From NCBI RefSeq assembly GCF_003058225.1, contig NZ_QBUG01000001.1:372001-436000 (forward strand): DNA of 64,000 nucleotides. Reading direction: 5' to 3'. The position numbers and the translations under genes are program-made. This document shows, piece after piece, positions 49,723 to 59,393 of this stretch. The stretch's first letter is position 1, and every line of letters starts with the position of its first letter. Source of the DNA: Promicromonospora sp. AC04 (GTDB lineage Bacteria > Actinomycetota > Actinomycetes > Actinomycetales > Cellulomonadaceae). The notes under the pieces were generated by a model. The model did no database searches, was not told the origin of the DNA, and was given only the letters and a program-made list of their open reading frames with translations.

Positions 49723-50601
49723 TCAGAGGCGTCCGTGCAAGCGGAGGGTCTGCAGCGCGCCGAGGGTGACGATGCCGCGCCACTCGACGGTCTGGCCCGG
49801 AGACCAGTGCAGGAAGTCGAAGTCCCAGCCGCCGTCGTCGAGCTGCTCGCGCTCCAGCCGGTCGAGCTCCGCCGAGATCTGGGCGTCGGAGAACAGCGCC
49901 CGGCTGGGCGCGCCCGGACTCGTGGAGAGCTGGAGGGGCCTGAGCCTCTCGTCGTCGATCCCGCCTCCGACGGGGATCGTCCCGTCCTCGTGCAAGGCTG
50001 GCCGCAGCCGTTCGACGGCGGCCGCCACGCGGTCCGGCTCGGGCACGGCGTCGAGGAAGGCGAGCGCGAACATGACCGTGTAGCCGCCCACGGGGTCCTC
50101 GCCACCCACCTGTCCCCAGCACCAGGCCGTCGCGGCGTCGAGGAAGGGGTGGTTCACGCCCAGCTCCCACAGGTGTGCGGCGATCGCGAAGGTGAGCAGC
50201 CCGTCGTCGCTCGGTTCCGACATCCACGGCGCGGCCGGGTAGCCGGCGCCGGACGCCAGCACGTGCGGCACCCGACCGTCGGGCAGCGCGACGGAGGCCA
50301 GCCAGTCGGCCGTCTCGGTGACCAGCGGCGTGACCGCGGGGTCGGCGGCGGTGCCCAGCTCGGCGAGCACCTCCAGCGCGGACAGTGCGGCCGAGACCTG
50401 GCTGCTGGGCGCGCGCTGGTCGGGCTCGAGGGCGTGGCCCCAGCCGCCGTCGTCGTTCCGGTAAGGACGCAGGGCGTCCAGGACACGTTTGCTTGGTGCG
50501 TCGTCGAACAGCGCCGCGAGGCGGTGTCGCTCCAGCAGTCGTGCGTCGTCGTAGATGAACCGCCTTGCGGCTTCGATGTTGATGCTCGTTGTTGTGCTCA
50601 T
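49723..50601 (-). CDS. Hypothetical alpha/alpha-toroid protein (prenyltransferase/terpene-cyclase-like repeats)
   Basis: 292 residues made of helical repeats with glycine/tryptophan turns (YRNDDGGWGHALEPDQRAPSS; LDDGGWDFDFLHWSPG), resembling the squalene-cyclase/prenyltransferase toroid. Catalytic motifs of cyclases (DXDD, DXDDTA) are absent, so it is probably not a cyclase. Ends before a long terminator hairpin. Confidence 0.65.
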   Translation of the reverse strand: MSTTTSINIEAARRFIYDDARLLERHRLAALFDDAPSKRVLDALRPYRNDDGGWGHALEPDQRAPSSQVSAALSALEVLAELGTAADPAVTPLVTETADWLASVALPDGRVPHVLASGAGYPAAPWMSEPSDDGLLTFAIAAHLWELGVNHPFLDAATAWCWGQVGGEDPVGGYTVMFALAFLDAVPEPDRVAAAVERLRPALHEDGTIPVGGGIDDERLRPLQLSTSPGAPSRALFSDAQISAELDRLEREQLDDGGWDFDFLHWSPGQTVEWRGIVTLGALQTLRLHGRL

Positions 50602-50611
50602 GCCTTCGACG

Positions 50612-51349
50612 CTAGGCGGCGGTCAGGGTGGCGTCTTCCAGAAATCGGACGGGTGTGAGGCCCGTGAGTCGGCGCACCTCGTCGGACATGTGCGCCTGGC
50701 TCGCGTACCCGGCCGCCGCGGCGCGGTCCGCGAGGGATGTCGGTGTGCCCGAGGACAGTCCGATCAGCCGCCGCAGCCGGGCCACACGCCCCAGCATCTT
50801 TGGCCCGTAGCCGACGGCGTCCACGGTGCGGCGGTGCAGGTGCCGCTCGCTCACACCCAGGTCCTCGGCGACGCCGGAGATCCGCGACCCGGGCACTCCG
50901 AGGCGCCGCGCGGCCGTGGCGACGAGCCCGTCGCGCTCAGCCTTGCGCTGCAGCACCGTGCGCGCGAGGAGGTCCAGGCGCCCGGCCGGGTCCGCTGCGC
51001 TGAGCGCGTCGGCGAGCGCGGGGCCGACGTCGGGCCACACCTCGGCGAGAGGCACGCGCAGGTCCCGCACCTCGGACGCCGGGATGCCCAGGACGGCGCC
51101 GGCCGCGCCGGGCCGGAGCCGGATGCCGCTGGTGCGCGACGCCGGTGCGCCGCGGGGTGCCGCGACGACCGGGCCGGTGTCGGCGCCGACGACCACCAGC
51201 TCGCCGTCGAGCCGGACCAGGTCCACGCAGCCGTCCGGGATGATCCGCTGCTCGTGGCCGGGCGGCACGTCGTGCTCCCACAGGCAGGCCACGACCGGCA
51301 GCAGGCCGGTCGGGGGCGCGAGCTCACGGTAGGGGGTCACGTCAGCCAC
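50612..51349 (-). CDS. AraC-family transcriptional regulator
   Basis: 245 residues from GTG 51349. N-terminal DUF6597-type sensor half (LPPTGLLPVVACLWEHDVPPGHEQRIIPDGCVDLVRLDGEL) and a C-terminal double HTH (VAEDLGVSERHLHRRTVDAVGYGPKMLGRVARLRRL ... LADRAAAAGYASQAHMSDEVRRLTGLTPVRFL). The toroid gene follows 10 bp downstream and is likely co-transcribed. The divergent ABC exporter is another candidate target. Confidence 0.85.
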   Translation of the reverse strand: MADVTPYRELAPPTGLLPVVACLWEHDVPPGHEQRIIPDGCVDLVRLDGELVVVGADTGPVVAAPRGAPASRTSGIRLRPGAAGAVLGIPASEVRDLRVPLAEVWPDVGPALADALSAADPAGRLDLLARTVLQRKAERDGLVATAARRLGVPGSRISGVAEDLGVSERHLHRRTVDAVGYGPKMLGRVARLRRLIGLSSGTPTSLADRAAAAGYASQAHMSDEVRRLTGLTPVRFLEDATLTAA

Positions 51350-51367
51350 GCTACGCGGAGCCACCGA

Positions 51368-51440
51368 CACTCGACTCGTGTCAGAGGTACGAGCCAGTCG
51401 AGTGACCCGTGCGTCCTCACGGAGGGGCCGGTCGAGTGTC
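51368..51440. repeat. Inverted and direct repeats in the AraC-ABC divergent spacer
   Basis: CACTCGACT (51368-51376) and AGTCGAGTG (51396-51404) are perfect 9-bp arms; a third half-site GTCGAGTGTC lies at 51431-51440, and GTGTCAGAG occurs twice. The location between divergent genes fits an AraC binding region; the style also recalls the gene-end palindromes elsewhere. Confidence 0.6.
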
Positions 51441-51464
51441 AGAGACCAGTGGCAGAGTCGAGCC

Positions 51465-54400
51465 GTGCCCCACGTACCGGCTCGACCGAGCCGCAGAACC
51501 CACCTACCCGGCGACCAGCGCCACACCTCGTGGCGCCGCCGCGCCCTGCGCGTCGCCGCGGTCGCGGTCCCGGCCGCGCTGCTGGCCGCCGCGGCGTCGT
51601 CGTACGCCGCGGTGGTCACCGGGCGGATGGCAGCGGACCCGGCTCGGGACACGCTGATCGTGCTCGCGGCGGTGAGCGGCGCCGTCGTCGTGCTGGACGC
51701 CGTGACGTGGCTCGTGGTGCAGCGCGCGGTGGCCCGCGCGGAGGCCAGGCTCCGCTCCGACCTCGCTGCCGCTGCCCTGGGCCAGCCCCTTCCCGCGCTC
51801 GAGGAGCAGGCGGTGGGCGAGCTCCTGGACCGGGTCAACGGCGACCCCGCGCGGCTTACGCGCGCGATCAGCGGTATCGGCATCACCCTCGGTCAGGCGG
51901 CGATCAGCCTGGTGGTCGGGTGGGTGGCCGCCGGCCTGGTGTGGTGGCCGGCGTGGGTGGCGTTCCCGCTGGTGGCGGCCGCGGTGCTCGTGTTCGCCCG
52001 CCGGTCGGCGCGGCCCTTGCGCGACCTGAGCCGGCGCGGCGCCGAGGCTGTCTCGGACCACCTGGCACAGCTCGAGGAGGCCGTCACCGCCCGGGACGAC
52101 CTGCGCACCGCCCATGGCCAGCGGTATGCGCTGCGCCGCTACGCCGAGCTGGCCGCGCGTCAGATCCGGCTCCGGGAGGAGTGGTCGATGGCGTTCTCGC
52201 GCGTGCGGCTGCGCACGGAGCTGCCGCTGGACGCCCTGGTGGGCGCGATCCTGGTGGGCGGGGTGTGGGCCGTTACGGGCGGCACGCTGGACGTCGCCCG
52301 GCTGGTCACGCTGTGGCTGCTCGTCACCGGGTTCGTCGGCCGGGTGGACGTGCTCGGCCGCCTCCTGCCGCGGGTCGAGGAGGCGATCGGCACGTTCCAG
52401 CGCGTGCGGGACCTGCTGGCCGCGTCCCAGGAGCCGGACGGCGGTGCGCCCTTCCCCGGCCGGGCAGGCGGGTCCAACCTGGCCGGCTCCGACCCGGCCG
52501 GCTCCGACCCGGTCGGCTCCGGCAGGTCCGCCGGTGTCGACGTCGAACTGCGCGACCTGACCTTCACCTACGATGGCGGCTTTGCCCTCGGCCCGCTGTC
52601 CCTGACCATCCCGGCGGGCGGCACGTGCGCCCTGGTGGGACGGACGGGGTCGGGCAAGACGACGCTCACCAAGATGCTGTCCCGCGCCGTGGAACCGCCG
52701 CCGGGGAGCGTGTTCCTGAGCGGCCGGGACATCACCGGGCTGGACGTGCACGAGCTGCGCGCACGGGTCGGCGTCGTCGGGCAGCGCACCGAGATCCTCG
52801 CCGCCACGCTCGCAGACAACATCAAGCTCTGGGCGCCCGTCCCGGCGGAGCGGGTCGAGCAGGCGATGGACGCGCTCGGCCTGCGCGCCTGGGTCGCCTC
52901 CCTGCCGGACGGCCTGGACACCCGCCTGGGGTCCGACGGCGTCACCCTGTCGGCCGGGGAGGAGCAGCTCGTCGCCTTCGCGCGGCTCCTGGTGCGTGAC
53001 GTCGAGGTGGTCGTGCTCGACGAGGCCACCGCCCGCATGGACCCCGCGACGGCGGAGCGGGTCACCCTGGCCGCGCAGAAGCTACTGGCCGGGCGGACGG
53101 CGATAGTCGTCGCGCACCGGCTGTCCACCGCGCGGCACGCCGACACCGTGGCCGTGCTCGACGGCGGCCGCCTGGTCGAGCACGGACGCTGGGACCGGCT
53201 GGCGGCGTCCGACGGCCACTTCGCCCGGCTCGTCGCCGCGGCGGGACTGGTGAACGGGGACGCGGAGTCGGCTACCGAAGTAGTGGCGGCCGCGCCCAGT
53301 TCCGCCGAACCCCGCCCCGCCTTGCTCCGCTCCGCCGATCCCCGCTCCGCCGAGTCCGGCCGCGCCGCGCCCGGATCCGGAGCAGTGGGCCCCGAAAAGC
53401 ACGACCACGGCGGTGGGGACCTGTCCGTGCAGGCCGCCCGGACCGGCGTCGAGCGGTCGGCACCGGGAGCCAAGGCCGCGGCAGCGCCGCGCCGCAGGTC
53501 GATGGTGCGCGCCGTGTGGAGCACGCTGCGCGCCCGCCCGGCCGGCCTGCTCATCCCGGCCGTCGTCTGGGAGGTGACGGACTACCTCACCTCGACGGGC
53601 CTGGTGGTCGGGTGGCTGTGGGCGACGCTCGTCGTGGACCTGGAGCACGGCTCCGCGCCCTGGCTGCTGGCGTGCGCAGTCCTGGCGGCGGTGGTGGCCA
53701 ACACGCTGCTCCCGCTCACGGTCCGGCTCACCAGCGTGCGCTGGTGGGCCGACTCACGGCTGCGGCTGCACCTCACAGTCCTGCGCGGGCAGACCGCGCA
53801 GCGGCGCACCGCCCGCGACGCCCCCGGTGAGATCGCCGCCCGGGTCCAGGAGGAGTACCGGCTCACCGGCCACACCCAGGCCTGGCGCAAGCTCCTCACC
53901 GCCCCGCTCACCCTGGCGCTGCTCGTGCTGCTGAGCGGAAGCCTGCTGGCCGGCGCGATCGGGCTGGGCATGGCGGGCGTGATGTTCGCCGCCCAGGTCC
54001 TGGGCAGCCGTTCCGTCGCCGCCGCAGCGCGGAAGGCAGGTGACTCTGCGGCCGAGCTGGGCCGGCTGCTCGGATCCGCCCTCGACGCCGTACGCACCGT
54101 CAAGCTCGCGGCCGCTACCGACGGCGTGCTCGCCCAGGTAGCCCGCGTGGACGGACGCCGGGTGCAGGCCTCGCTGCGCGAGGAGCAGACCGACTTCCTG
54201 GTGGGACTCGCCCCGTCCGTGCTGAGCCGGGCCGCGACGGTCCTCGCCTGGACCCTGCACCTGAACGGCACGTGGTCGCTGGGCACCACGCTCCTGGTCA
54301 GCACCTCGATCGGCACGTTCAGCTGGATCGGGTACTCGCTGGGCGACCTCGTCACGAGCTCCGCGTCCGCCCGTCGCTGGGTCGAGGTCACCTCCCGGTA

Positions 54401-55190
54401 CGCGGGCACGGACCGCCTCGCCGACGTTCCCCGCGACGTGGACCTGTTCGCCGGCACCACGATCCCGCCGAGGACGCCCCCGGCCGACGAGACCGTTGCA
54501 CCGGGCGCCCTGCGTGAGCTGCGCCTCGACGGCTTCAGCGCCACGCACGACGACGGCACGGTGGGGGTCGCGGGCGTGGACCTCACGGTGCGGCGCGGCG
54601 AGCTGGTACTGGTGGTGGGGCGCGTCGGGTCCGGCAAGTCGTCCCTGCTCGGCGCCCTGTCGGGCCTCGTCGACGTCGGCGGGCGGCTGACCTGGAACGG
54701 CACCGAAGTCGCCGACCCGGAGACGTTCCTGCGCCCGCCCCGGGTCGCGCACGTGGCACAGGTGCCGCACGTCGTGTCGGGGACCGTCGCGGACAACGTG
54801 CGCCTCGACCACGACCGCCCCGTCGCCGGTCCCGTTGCGTCCGCCGGGCTCGACCGCGACGTCGCCGAGGCCGGCGGCACCGGCACGCTCGTGGGGCACC
54901 GGGGCCTGCGGCTCTCGGGCGGTCAGGTCCAACGGCTCGGTCTGGCCCGGGCACTGGCCACGGGCTCCGACCTGCTCCTCGTGGACGACGTGTCGTCCGC
55001 CCTCAACGCCGTCACCGAGGCCGAGGTGTGGTCGGGCCTGCGAGCCGCGGGCACCACGGTGCTGGGCACGACGTCGCGTGCGGCGACCCTGGCGACGGCC
55101 GACCGGGTGGTCGTGCTCGACGGCGGGCACGTGGCCGCCGTCGGGCACTGGCGGGACCTGGAGCGGCGCTGGTCCCACCTGGCCGGCTGA
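51465..55190 (+). CDS. Fused ABC exporter with two TMD-NBD halves
   Basis: 1241 residues; two half-transporters in one chain. Half 1: six-helix membrane domain (about 20-330), Walker A GRTGSGKTT (about 391), degenerate signature LSAGEEQ, Walker B VVVLDEATARMD. Half 2: membrane domain (about 690-980), Walker A GRVGSGKSS (about 1051), canonical signature LSGGQVQ, but Walker B VDD in place of DE. Thus each composite ATP site would be unequal, as in heterodimeric exporters. A Ser/Ala/Pro linker of about 90 residues joins the halves. GTG 51465 chosen. Substrate unknown. Confidence 0.88.
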   Translation: MPHVPARPSRRTHLPGDQRHTSWRRRALRVAAVAVPAALLAAAASSYAAVVTGRMAADPARDTLIVLAAVSGAVVVLDAVTWLVVQRAVARAEARLRSDLAAAALGQPLPALEEQAVGELLDRVNGDPARLTRAISGIGITLGQAAISLVVGWVAAGLVWWPAWVAFPLVAAAVLVFARRSARPLRDLSRRGAEAVSDHLAQLEEAVTARDDLRTAHGQRYALRRYAELAARQIRLREEWSMAFSRVRLRTELPLDALVGAILVGGVWAVTGGTLDVARLVTLWLLVTGFVGRVDVLGRLLPRVEEAIGTFQRVRDLLAASQEPDGGAPFPGRAGGSNLAGSDPAGSDPVGSGRSAGVDVELRDLTFTYDGGFALGPLSLTIPAGGTCALVGRTGSGKTTLTKMLSRAVEPPPGSVFLSGRDITGLDVHELRARVGVVGQRTEILAATLADNIKLWAPVPAERVEQAMDALGLRAWVASLPDGLDTRLGSDGVTLSAGEEQLVAFARLLVRDVEVVVLDEATARMDPATAERVTLAAQKLLAGRTAIVVAHRLSTARHADTVAVLDGGRLVEHGRWDRLAASDGHFARLVAAAGLVNGDAESATEVVAAAPSSAEPRPALLRSADPRSAESGRAAPGSGAVGPEKHDHGGGDLSVQAARTGVERSAPGAKAAAAPRRRSMVRAVWSTLRARPAGLLIPAVVWEVTDYLTSTGLVVGWLWATLVVDLEHGSAPWLLACAVLAAVVANTLLPLTVRLTSVRWWADSRLRLHLTVLRGQTAQRRTARDAPGEIAARVQEEYRLTGHTQAWRKLLTAPLTLALLVLLSGSLLAGAIGLGMAGVMFAAQVLGSRSVAAAARKAGDSAAELGRLLGSALDAVRTVKLAAATDGVLAQVARVDGRRVQASLREEQTDFLVGLAPSVLSRAATVLAWTLHLNGTWSLGTTLLVSTSIGTFSWIGYSLGDLVTSSASARRWVEVTSRYAGTDRLADVPRDVDLFAGTTIPPRTPPADETVAPGALRELRLDGFSATHDDGTVGVAGVDLTVRRGELVLVVGRVGSGKSSLLGALSGLVDVGGRLTWNGTEVADPETFLRPPRVAHVAQVPHVVSGTVADNVRLDHDRPVAGPVASAGLDRDVAEAGGTGTLVGHRGLRLSGGQVQRLGLARALATGSDLLLVDDVSSALNAVTEAEVWSGLRAAGTTVLGTTSRAATLATADRVVVLDGGHVAAVGHWRDLERRWSHLAG

Positions 55191-55698
55191 CCCGGGCCTG
55201 GTGGGTCCGGGCTCCTCGATGTCTTCTCTGCACTAACAGCGCCTGTCTCGTTCGCGTTGGAGCGTTATTCACCGGCACCGCCGGTAGAACTCGGCTCACG
55301 GCGCTGGCTTCCCGACTTGAGCTTGGTCAGCCGCCGACTCGTCGACGCCCAGCGGGGGTCCGTACCGCTGCCCGCATTCGCTGGGATGGCACCCAGCTCC
55401 AGGAGGGCGCCGAGGCAGAGCACTGGCACGGACTCCTGCAAACGCGGTCCGAGTTGGCGGAGCGGCGGCCGCAGTTCCACTATCTGCTGGCTGCGAGGCG
55501 TTCGGCGTCTGATCGTGCAGTTCAAGCCCGGCGACACCGCGCATGCGGTGGAGCAACTCGACTGGATGCGGGCGCAGTTCTTCGCCAACCGCTCGGACGA
55601 CCGCCCGGCGGCGCGTCAACCTACGGGTCGCGCCTCCGCGGCGTCGAAGTGAGCGGACCGCATCAGACACCTCCGCAACGAGGCCGGTCGTGCCCTTC
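55191..55698. other. Intergenic region, no supported gene
   Basis: A 508-bp spacer between the exporter and a minus-strand TetR gene. A weak hairpin (CCCGG 55191-55195 with CCGGG 55207-55211) may end the exporter transcript. A plus-strand frame around 55500-55650 (reading VQFKPGDTAHAVEQLDWMRAQFFANR) is somewhat protein-like but has no start or recognised family; it may be a gene remnant. Confidence 0.5.
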
Positions 55699-56322
55699 TC
55701 AGGGGTGGCGCGGGCGAGGCAACATTGCGAACGCGCTCTCCGCGATCGAGGTCAGGCGGGCGGGACTGTGGCCGTACGCGCCTACGACATCGCTCCCGCG
55801 GATGACGGTCAGCAGAAGATACGCAAGGTCGTCGGGATCCGCGTCGGGGTCGATGTCGCCGTTGCGCTGCGCCGCTCGCACACACTCGGCCACCGCCGTC
55901 CGGACCACGGAGAAGCAGTCGTTGGCCAGGCGTTGCACCTCGGGGTCGGAGGCGCCGATCTCCAGGGCCATCTTGGCGGCGAAGCAGGTCGCCGCCGTCC
56001 GGTCAGACGCGGGGGGTACGTCGGCGGCGAGTGGCACCCCATGGACGGCGCGGAGCAAGTACCCGTGCAGTCGTTCCAGGGCGCCTTCGTCCGGTCCGGC
56101 TAGCGCCCTCGGCGCACCCTGCCCCAGCCGGGCGAAGTAGCCGGCCATCGCCTGCAGCAGCACGCCGTGCTTGCCGTCGAACGTGGCATAGAGGCTGCCG
56201 CGGCCCAGGCCGGTGGCGGCGCTGATGTCGTCGACGCTCGTGCCGTTGTAGCCCGCGGCGCGGAACTGCCGTTCGGCGGCATGGAGGACGTGGTCGTGAT
56301 CGAAGCTTCGTGGTCTTGCCAT
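55699..56322 (-). CDS. TetR/AcrR-family regulator of the downstream redox/hydrolase operon
   Basis: 207 residues. HTH: FDHDHVLHAAERQFRAAGYNGTSVDDISAATGLGRGSLYATFDGKHGVLLQAM, typical of the group near AcuR/RutR-like redox regulators; C-terminal domain with one Cys (AATCFAAKMAL). ATG 56322. It diverges from the five-gene operon, whose promoter carries two copies of a direct repeat, presumably its operators. Confidence 0.88.
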   Translation of the reverse strand: MARPRSFDHDHVLHAAERQFRAAGYNGTSVDDISAATGLGRGSLYATFDGKHGVLLQAMAGYFARLGQGAPRALAGPDEGALERLHGYLLRAVHGVPLAADVPPASDRTAATCFAAKMALEIGASDPEVQRLANDCFSVVRTAVAECVRAAQRNGDIDPDADPDDLAYLLLTVIRGSDVVGAYGHSPARLTSIAESAFAMLPRPRHP

Positions 56323-56351
56323 ACATAGAAGGTAGGGCCGACCCGCCGTAT

Positions 56352-56414
56352 TTGACAACTCAGTACAGAACCGCCTACGTTTCTGACAGGTCAGTACAAA
56401 ACCGTCCTGGCGAC
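56352..56414 (+). promoter_or_regulatory. Promoter and paired operators of the SDR operon
   Basis: TTGACA (56352-56357), an 18-bp spacer and TACGTT (56376-56381) form a sigma70-like promoter. Two 21-bp repeats start at 56353 and 56394 (TGACA, three variable bases, then CAGTACA, one variable base, AACCG), 41 bp apart; the first overlaps the -35. They are the likely TetR binding sites. Confidence 0.7.
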
Positions 56415-56462
56415 CCCGCAACTGGGCACGACGAAGTCATGCCCGCAACCGAAGGAATCAGC

Positions 56463-57278
56463 ATGCAGAAAGCTCCCCCGGTGGCCCTCGTGACGGGCGC
56501 CTCCTCCGGGATCGGGCGGGCGGCAGCGCTCGCCCTCGTGGACGCCGGCTTCGCGGTGGTCGGCACGAGCCGCAACGCGGCGAACGCCGAGCCGCTCGCC
56601 GGGGTGACGTTCCTCGATCTCGACGTGGCCAGCGACGAGTCGGTCCGCTCCCTGGTCGAGGAGGTGATCGAGCGGTTCGGTCGGATCGACGTCCTGGTCA
56701 ACAACGCAGGCGTGGGCGCGGTCGGCGCCGGCGAAGAGAGCTCGATCAACCAGACCAAGGACGTCTTCGACATCAACGTCTTCGGCCTGATGCGGATGAC
56801 CAACGCAGTGCTGCCCCACATGCGCGCCCAGGGCAGTGGCCGCGTGGTCAACGTCTCCTCGGTACTCGGTCTGATCCCAGCCCCGTTCACGGCCATCTAC
56901 GCCGCCACCAAGCATGCGGTCGAGGGCTACTCCGAGTCCGTCGACCACGAGCTTCGCGAGCACGGCGTCCGGATGCTGCTCGTCGAGCCGGCCTACACAA
57001 ACACGAGCTTCGAGGCGAGCAGCCTGGCACCCGACTCGCCCCTGCCGATCTACGCCGCACAACGGGAGGTCTCCCGAGACGTCCTGGCCACGGCCGTGCA
57101 CAACGCCGACGGCCCGGACGTGGTCGCGAAGGTGATCGTCGCGGCCGCCACCGACGCCAAGCCCAAGCTCCGGTACACCGCCGGCTCGATGGCGGCACGC
57201 GTCAGCCTCCTGCGCCGGATCGTGCCCTCGCGCACCTTCGACACACAGATCCGCAAGCTCAACCGACTGGCCGGCTGA
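56463..57278 (+). CDS. Short-chain dehydrogenase/reductase
   Basis: 271 residues. NAD(P) motif TGASSGIG, NNAG, catalytic Ser (VNVSSVLG) and YxxxK (YAATKHAVEGYSE). C-terminal LRYTAGSMAARVSLLRRIVP is typical of the classical SDR group reducing ketones or steroids. ATG 56463 with AGGAA upstream. First gene of a five-gene unit. Confidence 0.9.
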   Translation: MQKAPPVALVTGASSGIGRAAALALVDAGFAVVGTSRNAANAEPLAGVTFLDLDVASDESVRSLVEEVIERFGRIDVLVNNAGVGAVGAGEESSINQTKDVFDINVFGLMRMTNAVLPHMRAQGSGRVVNVSSVLGLIPAPFTAIYAATKHAVEGYSESVDHELREHGVRMLLVEPAYTNTSFEASSLAPDSPLPIYAAQREVSRDVLATAVHNADGPDVVAKVIVAAATDAKPKLRYTAGSMAARVSLLRRIVPSRTFDTQIRKLNRLAG

Positions 57279-57383
57279 CCCCGCAGCACACTCGGCGCCT
57301 GAGGCGCACATGTCCGAAACCAGAGACGCTGAGGCCAACATCAGCATCTGTCGTCCGACCGCTCTTGGAAAAGGCTGACACCC

Positions 57384-58283
57384 ATGGAATTTGAACACGT
57401 CACTTTCGACCTGCCACACGGCACCTTTCACGCGCTGCAGGGTGGTGATCCCGATGGTCAACCGACGGTCGTCCTGCATGGCTTCCCGGACCATCCGCCG
57501 ACCGCGAAGCCCTTCCTTGCCGAGCTCGCCCGCCGCGGACGTCGCGTCGTCGCACCCTGGCTTCGCGGTTACGCGCCGTCCCCGACCGCGGGGCCGTTCG
57601 ACTTCGCATCCCTGACCGGCGACGTGCTCGCGCTGATCGACCGCTGGTCTCCGGGGCGAGCCGTGGAGCTGGTCGGCCACGACTGGGGCGCCATGATCAC
57701 CTACGATGCCGTCGTCACCGCGCCGGAGCGGATCGAACGCGCGGTCGCGCTCGCCATCCCCCACCCACTCACGTTCCTGAGCCGGCCGCGCCCCGCTCAG
57801 CTACGCCGGAGCTGGTACATGGCGCTCTTCCAGCTGCCGGGAAGCGGCTGGATGGCCAGCGCCCGCGATCTCGCCCTCATCGACCGCCTCTGGCGTCAGT
57901 GGTCACCGGGCTTCTCGCTCGATCCAGCTCTGCAGGCGGAACTGCACGAGCACCTGCGGGTGAGCATGCCCGCGCCCATCAAGTACTACCGGGAGATGAT
58001 GCGACCCGGCATGCTCAAGGCGGCGCGCCGCCTGTCTCAGCCGATCGAGGTGCCCCTGCTGCACCTCCACGGTGCCGACGACGACTGCATCCTCCCCCCG
58101 CAGGTCGACGACCGCCATCGGTTCGCCGCCCCGCACGCGATGGAGGTCGTCCCCGACGTCGGTCACTTCCTGCACATCGAGGCCCCCGAGGCGATCGCGG
58201 AACGGATCGCGGCATGGGCCGAGGATCACGCGACCCTCACGGCGAGACCACCGGGATCGGCCACCCAGAACTCGAAGGGCTGA
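57384..58283 (+). CDS. Alpha/beta hydrolase, epoxide-hydrolase-like
   Basis: 299 residues. HGFPDHPPTAKPF oxyanion segment, nucleophile elbow GHDWGA (Asp), cap domain with Tyr residues, and terminal VPDVGHFLHIEAPE (His). An Asp nucleophile in GHDWG is the soluble epoxide hydrolase/haloacid-type pattern. Second gene of the operon. Confidence 0.88.
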   Translation: MEFEHVTFDLPHGTFHALQGGDPDGQPTVVLHGFPDHPPTAKPFLAELARRGRRVVAPWLRGYAPSPTAGPFDFASLTGDVLALIDRWSPGRAVELVGHDWGAMITYDAVVTAPERIERAVALAIPHPLTFLSRPRPAQLRRSWYMALFQLPGSGWMASARDLALIDRLWRQWSPGFSLDPALQAELHEHLRVSMPAPIKYYREMMRPGMLKAARRLSQPIEVPLLHLHGADDDCILPPQVDDRHRFAAPHAMEVVPDVGHFLHIEAPEAIAERIAAWAEDHATLTARPPGSATQNSKG

Positions 58284-58332
58284 CCGAACCATGACTGATC
58301 GAACCATGACCGATAAGGAAAGGCAGGAGACC

Positions 58333-59346
58333 ATGGCTGTGACGGCTGCTCCGTACGCGAGCGACGCACTGGCCGAGGGGACCATCGACGCGGTGGTGAT
58401 CGGCGGGGGCGCCGCGGGGCTGAACGGTGCACTGATCCTTGCCCGCTCCCGCCGCTCGGTCGTCGTGATCGACAGCGGCTCCCCGCGCAACGCGCCCGCG
58501 GAGGCCGTGCACGGCCTCCTCGCCCTGGACGGTACGCCGCCGTCCGAGATTCTTCGACGGGGCCGGGAGCAGGTGCGCCAGTACGGCGGACGCGTCGTGG
58601 TCGGCGAGGTGGTCTCGGCCGAGCCTGCCGCCCCGTCAGCGGACGGCGACCTGCGGTTCACCGTCACCCTGGCCGACGGCCGCAGCATCACCGCCCGCCG
58701 CATCCTGGTGGCGACCGGCCTCACGGATGTGCTGCCGGAGGTGCCCGGGCTCGCCGAGCACTGGGGGCACAGCGTGGTGCACTGCCCGTACTGCCACGGC
58801 TGGGAGGTGCGCGACGAGCCCATCGGTATCCTCGCCACCGGCCCGGTCTCCATCGCCCACGCGTTTCTGTACCGTCAGCTGACCGAGGACCTGACCTACT
58901 TCACCCACGGCACTGACCTGGACGAGGACAGCCGCGCCCGCTTCGCTGCCCGCGGCATCCGCATCATCGACACCCCGGTCACCGAGGTCGTCAACGACGA
59001 GGACGGTGCCCTCGCCGGGGTGCGCCTGGCCGACGGCCAGGTCGTGGCCCGCCGCGTCCTCGCGGTCCTCGCGCAGCTGCAGATCCGCGCCCAGGGCCTG
59101 GAAGGGCTGAGCCTGCCGGTGCAGGACCTGCCGAACAAGGGCCGCAGTTTCGCCTCCGGCGTGGCCGGCATCACCGAGGTGCCGGGTGTGTGGGTGGCCG
59201 GCAACGCCACCGATCTGGTCGCCCAGGTCGGGGCCTCCGCGGCGGCCGGCGCACTGGCCGGGGCCGACATCAACAGGATGCTGGCCATAGCGGACACCGA
59301 CGCGGCCCTGCACGGGGCTGGACCGAGTCCGACAGCTGACTTCTGA
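58333..59346 (+). CDS. NAD(P)/FAD-dependent oxidoreductase, thioredoxin-reductase-like
   Basis: 337 residues. GGGAAGLNGALILARSRRSVVVID binds FAD; CPYCHGWEVRDEP holds the CxxC pair (Cys151, Cys154); the C-terminal GVWVAGNATDLVAQVGASAAAGALAG is the second FAD block. The NADPH loop is reduced compared with true TrxB, as in the actinobacterial group with unknown partners. Start ATG 58333 (GGAG just upstream); ATG 58291 and 58306 are alternatives. Confidence 0.85.
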   Translation: MAVTAAPYASDALAEGTIDAVVIGGGAAGLNGALILARSRRSVVVIDSGSPRNAPAEAVHGLLALDGTPPSEILRRGREQVRQYGGRVVVGEVVSAEPAAPSADGDLRFTVTLADGRSITARRILVATGLTDVLPEVPGLAEHWGHSVVHCPYCHGWEVRDEPIGILATGPVSIAHAFLYRQLTEDLTYFTHGTDLDEDSRARFAARGIRIIDTPVTEVVNDEDGALAGVRLADGQVVARRVLAVLAQLQIRAQGLEGLSLPVQDLPNKGRSFASGVAGITEVPGVWVAGNATDLVAQVGASAAAGALAGADINRMLAIADTDAALHGAGPSPTADF

Positions 59347-59393
59347 ACGCGCCGGCGTCGAAACCACCCACTCCCCGGAAGGCACGAGATCCC

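Noticed and set aside
55257-55652. 131-residue hypothetical gene in the exporter-TetR spacer
   Set aside because: The start region has non-coding composition and only a short late stretch is protein-like; it is described as a possible remnant instead.
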